Below are positions 59,392-64,000 of a stretch of 64,000 bases of DNA, piece by piece. The translations under genes were made by a program, and so were the position numbers. Where the stretch lies: positions 8,947 through 72,946 of the forward strand of contig CAYLXP010000003.1 in assembly GCA_964387425.1 (NCBI GenBank). Reading direction: 5' to 3'. Under the pieces are notes generated by a model. It was not told where the DNA came from and ran no database searches. It saw only the letters and a list, made by a program, of their open reading frames with translations. This DNA comes from CAYLXP01 sp964387425. Its GTDB lineage: Bacteria; Verrucomicrobiota; Kiritimatiellia; UBA8416. Every line of letters begins with the position of its first letter. The stretch's first letter is position 1.

Positions 59392-61146
59392 ATGAAGACC
59401 GTCGATTTGAGTAAACTGACCGTATACGGTGAACTGGCGATGCGCGCCAACTTGAACTATGCACGGCTGGAGACAGAGAAGTACTGGCCGGAGACAATTT
59501 TCGAGATGGACCAGCATGCCTGGCCAGCCGATTGGGAGGGGCGCACGATGCTGGCCCTGACCATGCACGCACAGGTCACCAAGCGCGAGCCGGCATTCCT
59601 GGATGAGATCCTCGCACGCATCCCGGAACGGCTGAACGCAAAAGGGTACCTCGGCCCGGTTTGGGATGAAGGCGTGACGCACGAGCAGGCCATGTCCGGC
59701 CATAGCTGGATGATCCGCGCCCTGGTCGAGTACCACAACTGGAAGCGGGACACCGAGCCTGCCCAGGCGAAGAAAGCGCTGACGATTCTGAAGAGCATCG
59801 TCGAGGGACTCTACATTCCCCAGGCGGAGAACTACGGCAACTACCCCGTGGATGAAGAGACCCGCTACGAGGACCCGCGCTGGATTCTCTCGCACAAGCA
59901 GTCGAAGACCAAGACCCATGCGGGGACGTCGGACTGTGGCTGCGCATTCATCGCGTTGGATGGAGCCACCGCGGCCTATGAGCTGCTGCGCGACGAGCGA
60001 CTCGTGCCGCTCATCGAGAACATGATCGCGTCGTACACGACGCTGCCGCGTGAAAAACTGCATGTACAGACGCACGCAACGCTCTCCGGGATCCGCGGGG
60101 TACTGCGCTACTACCGCCTGACAGGCGAACAGACTCTACTGAACCTGGCCGTGCAGATATTTGATCTTTACACCGCCAAGGCGTGGACCGAGCACTACGC
60201 CAACTACAACTGGTTCGGCCTGCCACGCTGGACCGAACCGTGTGCCGTGATTGACTCCTTCCTCGTCTCGCAGGAACTCTGGGAAGCCACCGGCAAAGAG
60301 AGCTACCTGCGCGACGCGCACCACATCCTCTATAACGCCATCGCACACGCCGAACGCGCCAACGGCACATTCGGCACCGACCAGTGCGTTGGCGCGAAAA
60401 TCAAACAGCGCAAAGAGGTCTCCGACGGCACCCCGTGGGAGGAATCCGATGACGCCATCCTCCACGCCCGCGCGCTCACCTACGAAGTGTTCTGGTGCTG
60501 CAACATGCGCGGTGGCGACGGACTCTCGCGCGCCGCAATGTATGCATTCTACACGGACGGCAACACGGTCGCCCTCCCCCATTACCATAACGGTAAAGTC
60601 GAGCTGGACTTGGCAGATGGCGTGCTGAAGTTGCACGAAACCACCAACTACCCCTTCAATGGAACGGTTGCGCTACAGGTCGTTGATTGCACCACCAGCA
60701 GCGATGTTACGCTGAAGTTCTTCGCGCCTGAAGCCTGGACATCGGGCGCCGCGGCCAAGGTGTTCCTGAATGGCACGGAGCTGACTGCACGCTTTGAGGC
60801 GGGTTTCGTAGCGGTAACAACCCCGCTGAAGGCTGGCGACAAGCTGGTGCTCCATTCCGAGCTCCAGCTCCATACCTCAGACGGCACCGGATGCATCAAC
60901 AACTCGCAGGATCACTTCTCGTTCCGGCACGGCCCCATGATGCTCGGGGTCCAATCAAGGCTGAAGAGCGAAGAGCAGCTCCCGGATGAGATCGTTATCC
61001 CGCGCGATGCCACGTGCACTCCCATCGGCCCTGGCCGCTATAAGACGACGACGCGTGACGGACAAAAAACTGTTCTTCAGCCCATGTGGGGCAAAGAGAA
61101 CCTAACTGAGCCCTTGGACGTCTTCCAAGTGCTCTTCGCCAAGTGA
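59392..61146 (+). CDS. GH127-like beta-L-arabinofuranosidase (DUF1680 type)
   Basis: 584 residues, no signal peptide. WMIRALVEYHNWKRDTEPAQ, TSDCGCAFIALDGATAAYEL and HVQTHATLSGIRGVLRYYRL outline the alpha/alpha barrel, and ALTYEVFWCCNMRGGDGL holds the paired Cys of the GH127 metal site (one Cys acts as the nucleophile in characterised members). The C-terminal third is a beta-sandwich. Expected activity: release of L-arabinofuranose or a similar furanose, or another sugar in this wide clan. It starts 206 bp after the sulfatase homology ends and overlaps or abuts the SSS transporter gene. Confidence 0.82.
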   Translation: MKTVDLSKLTVYGELAMRANLNYARLETEKYWPETIFEMDQHAWPADWEGRTMLALTMHAQVTKREPAFLDEILARIPERLNAKGYLGPVWDEGVTHEQAMSGHSWMIRALVEYHNWKRDTEPAQAKKALTILKSIVEGLYIPQAENYGNYPVDEETRYEDPRWILSHKQSKTKTHAGTSDCGCAFIALDGATAAYELLRDERLVPLIENMIASYTTLPREKLHVQTHATLSGIRGVLRYYRLTGEQTLLNLAVQIFDLYTAKAWTEHYANYNWFGLPRWTEPCAVIDSFLVSQELWEATGKESYLRDAHHILYNAIAHAERANGTFGTDQCVGAKIKQRKEVSDGTPWEESDDAILHARALTYEVFWCCNMRGGDGLSRAAMYAFYTDGNTVALPHYHNGKVELDLADGVLKLHETTNYPFNGTVALQVVDCTTSSDVTLKFFAPEAWTSGAAAKVFLNGTELTARFEAGFVAVTTPLKAGDKLVLHSELQLHTSDGTGCINNSQDHFSFRHGPMMLGVQSRLKSEEQLPDEIVIPRDATCTPIGPGRYKTTTRDGQKTVLQPMWGKENLTEPLDVFQVLFAK

Positions 61147-61154
61147 GGGTGTTC

Positions 61155-63119
61155 ATGCTGTTTTCCTGGATTGACTGGATCGTGGTGGCGATTCCGCTGG
61201 CATGCGTCTTCGGCGTCGCCCTCTACCTCAAACGCTATGTAACAAGCGTGGTCCACTTTCTGGCCGGTGGCCGACTTGCCGGTCGATACCTGATCTCGGT
61301 GGCCTCGGGAGAAGCGGCATATGGGCTGGTTAGCGCCGTGGCCTGGTTCGAGATCTTCGGCAAATCAGGCTTGTCGAACAACCTGTGGGCCTCCGTCTTC
61401 GCCCCGCTCGGGGTGCTTCTCGGACTCCTCGGCTTCGTGGTTTACCGCTATCGCGAAACACGCGCCCTGACCCTCGCCCAGTTCTTCGAAATGCGTTACG
61501 GCCGCCGCTTTCGGCTGTTCATGGGGTGGCTGATCTTCATTGCCGGCATGGTTAACTTTGGTTTCTTCCCCGGCGTGGGAGCGCGCTTCTTTGTCTACTA
61601 CGGCGGCTTGCCCACCACCATTTCCCTCCTGGGACAGACCGTGCCCACCTATATCGTGGTCATGGCTCTCGCACTCACCATCATCACCTGGTTCACGACG
61701 TCGGGGGGGCAAACCACCGTGATGTCACTGGACTGCCTTGGCGGCATCTTCTCACAGGCAGCCTACGGGATCATCTGCGTGGCTCTCTTCGTGCTGGTGC
61801 CGTGGGGACACGTCGGAGAAACCCTGTGCGCCGGAGCTGCCGGACATTCGATTGTCGACCCGTTTGACAACTACAAGATCTCCGACTTCAGCGTATTCTA
61901 TGTGATCCTGAGTTTCATCATCAGCATCTATACGTTCAGGGCATGGCAGGGGCAGGCGGGCTACGACAGCGCCGCCAGGAATGCCCACGAAGCCAAAATG
62001 GGGGTTGTGCTGGGGACCTGGCGCAACATGACAATGTACCTGATGTACGGCCTGCTCGCCACCGTAGGACTGACGGTGCTCAACCACAGCGGCTATGCGC
62101 CACTCCAGGAAGCCGTGCAGTCGGAGCTGGCCAACATAAGCAGTGTACCCATACAGAACCAGATGGAGGTCCCGATCGCCCTCCGCGCCCTCTTCCCTGT
62201 CGGCATCCAGGGGCTGTTCTTTGTCGTGATGATGTTCGTGATGATGTCGACAGACAGTTCGATGCTGCACTCGTGGGGCAGCGTCTTTGTTCAGGACATC
62301 TACATGCCACTCCGCGGTGAGAAACACCTACCACCCCAAAGACACCTCCGTCTGCTGCGCCTGGCAATCGTTGGCGCAGCGGTGTTCGCCTTTCTCTTCA
62401 GCACCTTCGTCGAGGTAACCGACTACATCTTCATGTTCCAACAGATTACCGGCGCGATCTACCTGGCAGGAGCAGGAGCCTTGATTATCGGCGGGCTCTA
62501 CTGGTCTCGCGGCACCACGCAGGGCGCATGGGCGGCCTCCATCACAGGCGCCCTGATGGCAATTTCGTTCATTGTGCTGCAGCAGATCTGGGTTCGCGTG
62601 CTGGGCCATGATCGCTTCCCCATCAACGGTCAGATCCTGACCCTTATCTCCATGGCGGTATCACTCTGCATCTACGTTGTAGTATCCCTGCTGACCTGCA
62701 AGCGCCCCTACAACATGGACAAGCTGCTCAACCGCGGTGCCTATGCAGTCGAAGTTATGGAAGACAAGGACGCCAAGCTGGCCGAGAAGAAATGGTCCTG
62801 GGCACGTATCATCGGCATCGACCGCCACTACACGCGTGGCGATAAGATCATTGCGGGTACGGTGTTCGGGTGGAACTCGCTCTGGTCAGTGCTCTCCATC
62901 ATCCTGCTGGTTCTCTTCCTTACGGGGATCATGCGATGGTCACGGGAGCAGTGGTTCGTCTACGGCAGCATCGCCTACTACCTGCTGCCCGCCGTCATCG
63001 GATTCTGCACGACCCTATGGTTCCTATGGGGCGGAAGCCGCGATTTCCTGCGTTTCGTACGCGACCTGAAGAGCTTCAAAGCCGATGAGAATGATGACGG
63101 AAGCGTCCGTAATGTTTAA
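61155..63119 (+). CDS. SSS-family sodium:solute symporter
   Basis: 654 residues from the ATG at 61155, where GAGGG lies 5 nt upstream; a GTG at 61143 overlapping the previous stop is also possible. About 13 hydrophobic segments. VTSVVHFLAGGRLAGRYLIS and FHSTD-like MSTDSSMLHSWGSVFVQD are in the usual positions for sugar transporters of the SSS family, and the C-terminal third has extra membrane segments. It probably imports a monosaccharide or small glycoside with Na+. Coupling to the GH127-like gene suggests the sugar released by it. Confidence 0.9.
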   Translation: MLFSWIDWIVVAIPLACVFGVALYLKRYVTSVVHFLAGGRLAGRYLISVASGEAAYGLVSAVAWFEIFGKSGLSNNLWASVFAPLGVLLGLLGFVVYRYRETRALTLAQFFEMRYGRRFRLFMGWLIFIAGMVNFGFFPGVGARFFVYYGGLPTTISLLGQTVPTYIVVMALALTIITWFTTSGGQTTVMSLDCLGGIFSQAAYGIICVALFVLVPWGHVGETLCAGAAGHSIVDPFDNYKISDFSVFYVILSFIISIYTFRAWQGQAGYDSAARNAHEAKMGVVLGTWRNMTMYLMYGLLATVGLTVLNHSGYAPLQEAVQSELANISSVPIQNQMEVPIALRALFPVGIQGLFFVVMMFVMMSTDSSMLHSWGSVFVQDIYMPLRGEKHLPPQRHLRLLRLAIVGAAVFAFLFSTFVEVTDYIFMFQQITGAIYLAGAGALIIGGLYWSRGTTQGAWAASITGALMAISFIVLQQIWVRVLGHDRFPINGQILTLISMAVSLCIYVVVSLLTCKRPYNMDKLLNRGAYAVEVMEDKDAKLAEKKWSWARIIGIDRHYTRGDKIIAGTVFGWNSLWSVLSIILLVLFLTGIMRWSREQWFVYGSIAYYLLPAVIGFCTTLWFLWGGSRDFLRFVRDLKSFKADENDDGSVRNV

Positions 63120-63159
63120 ATTTCCGCAAGAGTGTAAAAAGGTGAATTGCGACGGTCTA

Positions 63160-63401
63160 AACCGTGGGTAGGGCAAAGAAGGCGTTAGGGATTAGGATTT
63201 AGGCGTTAGTTAAGAAGGGATTAGGTGCTAGGCGTTAGTTGTTAGGGAGGAATTCAGGCTCGCAAGAATCTGCTAATTCCCAACACCTAATGCCTAACTC
63301 CTTTCCCTGCTAACGCCTAGATTCCGGGGAGAACAACCAACTTGCTACACATGATTGATAGAACGCTGATTAACCCCGCGACTGGGGCTGAATTCTTGAC
63401 A
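63160..63401. repeat. TTAGGCGTTAG-type dispersed repeat, reversed copy
   Basis: Reverse orientation of the element at 50907-51141: begins CCGTGGGTAGGGC, has TAGGCGTTAG runs facing CTAACGCC, and ends GCGACTGGGGCTGAATTCTTGAC. It fills the 307-bp gap between the SSS symporter and the following hydrolase gene, and could hold the latter's promoter. Confidence 0.7.
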
Positions 63402-63426
63402 GAGCCAGAGAGGGCATAAGGGAACG

Positions 63427-64000
63427 ATGGAGAATCTACTGCTGAACGACATCCTGGAACAACTGGACAGACCGTCCAGCGAGTACCGGGGCGCCCCCTT
63501 CTGGTCGTGGAACGGCAAGCTGAAACCGGAAGAACTGCGGGAGCAGATCCGCGTCATGAAAGACATGGGCATGGGCGGATTCTTCATGCATGCCCGTACC
63601 GGCCTGGATACAGCCTACCTGAGCGATGCCTGGTTCGAGTGTATTGAGGCCTGTGTAGACGAAGCCGAGAAGCTTGGCATGCGGCCGTGGCTCTACGACG
63701 AGGACCGCTACGCCTCGGGCGCTGCCGGCGGCCTGGTCACAAGGGACCCGAAATACCGCCGCCGCAACCTTGACCTCAATATCTACGCCACACGCGACGA
63801 TTACCGCGACAAGGACCACGTCCTCGGTCTCTATCTTGCAGATGGAGAAGGGCTGGCCTTTGAGAACATCCGTCAGATCGACGCCGTGCCGGACCACCTT
63901 GAAAATGGCTCACGCATCCTCCAGATCTACGTTTCCATCGAAGAGTGCTCCACCTGGTTCAACAACTACACCTATCCCGACACACTCAACCCTGAAGCGA
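63427..64000 (+). CDS. GH106-like alpha-L-rhamnosidase/glycosyl hydrolase, N-terminal part (cut by window edge)
   Basis: 191 complete codons from the ATG at 63427. The start SEYRGAPFWSWNGKLKPEEL, then REQIRVMKDMGMGGFFMHAR, TGLDTAYLSDAWFECIEACV and EKLGMRPWLYDEDRYASGAA is the characteristic opening of a large glycosidase family that includes GH106 alpha-L-rhamnosidases. No signal peptide. The catalytic residues are beyond the window. A third rhamnosidase-type gene in this locus strengthens the rhamnose link, though family members with other specificities exist. Confidence 0.75.
   Translation, partial: MENLLLNDILEQLDRPSSEYRGAPFWSWNGKLKPEELREQIRVMKDMGMGGFFMHARTGLDTAYLSDAWFECIEACVDEAEKLGMRPWLYDEDRYASGAAGGLVTRDPKYRRRNLDLNIYATRDDYRDKDHVLGLYLADGEGLAFENIRQIDAVPDHLENGSRILQIYVSIEECSTWFNNYTYPDTLNPEA

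Overview
The window reads as a carbohydrate-degradation stretch from a PVC-group bacterium, most likely a member of the Kiritimatiellota or a related Verrucomicrobia/Lentisphaerae lineage. This is inferred from content: seven S1-family sulfatase modules plus a truncated eighth, four GH94-type phosphorylase-like proteins, GPH- and SSS-type sugar symporters, a UroD-like protein, a YceH-family protein, moderately high GC, and many short palindromic repeats between and inside genes. One run of 100 Ns (29672-29771) shows it is a draft scaffold. I found no rRNA, tRNA or CRISPR array.

Layout. (1) 1-8942, minus strand: a sulfatase, then a tightly spaced run of a very large membrane-anchored GH94-like protein, a LamG protein and two SGNH/sialate-type acetylesterases, the last cut by the window edge. 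A LacI-family regulator (9119-10114) diverges from the sulfatase over two LacI-type operators. (2) 10273-24002: a XylR-like AraC regulator on the minus strand faces a plus-strand operon of iduronate-2-sulfatase-like sulfatase, GH94, a second sulfatase, a beta-strand repeat protein, an SGNH esterase-sulfatase fusion and a GH10 xylanase. (3) 24180-37160, minus strand: a GH29 fucosidase, a sulfatase, a gap-interrupted GH94, and a compact unit of clan GH-A hydrolase, sulfatase, GPH symporter and SGNH esterase. (4) 37374-39347: DNA polymerase IV behind a candidate SOS box, and a YceH-family protein. (5) 39509-50808: an operon of GPH symporter, unknown lipoprotein, GH94, Tat-exported DUF3795-like protein and GH78 rhamnosidase, divergent from a GntR-type regulator; then rhaM, a decayed rhaT-like remnant and a UroD-like gene. 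(6) 51300-53638: an aspartate/aromatic aminotransferase with a clear terminator and a PIN-type toxin-antitoxin pair. (7) 53717-64000: a Tat-exported GH78, a sulfatase, a BrnT/BrnA module between two inverted 227-bp copies of the sulfatase 5' region, a GH127-like arabinofuranosidase, an SSS symporter and the start of a GH106-like hydrolase.

Together the genes look like a staged pathway for a sulfated, acetylated heteropolysaccharide containing xylose, fucose, rhamnose and perhaps arabinose or uronic acid. Exported sulfatases and SGNH esterases would strip decorations, GH10, GH29, GH78 and the clan-A enzyme would cut the backbone and branches, cation symporters would import oligosaccharides, and GH94 proteins would phosphorolyse them. 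RhaM points to rhamnose use. The substrate is inference.

The most unusual features are the SGNH-sulfatase fusion, palindromic repeats lying in frame inside sulfatase genes, and the inverted duplication of a sulfatase 5' end around a toxin-antitoxin module.
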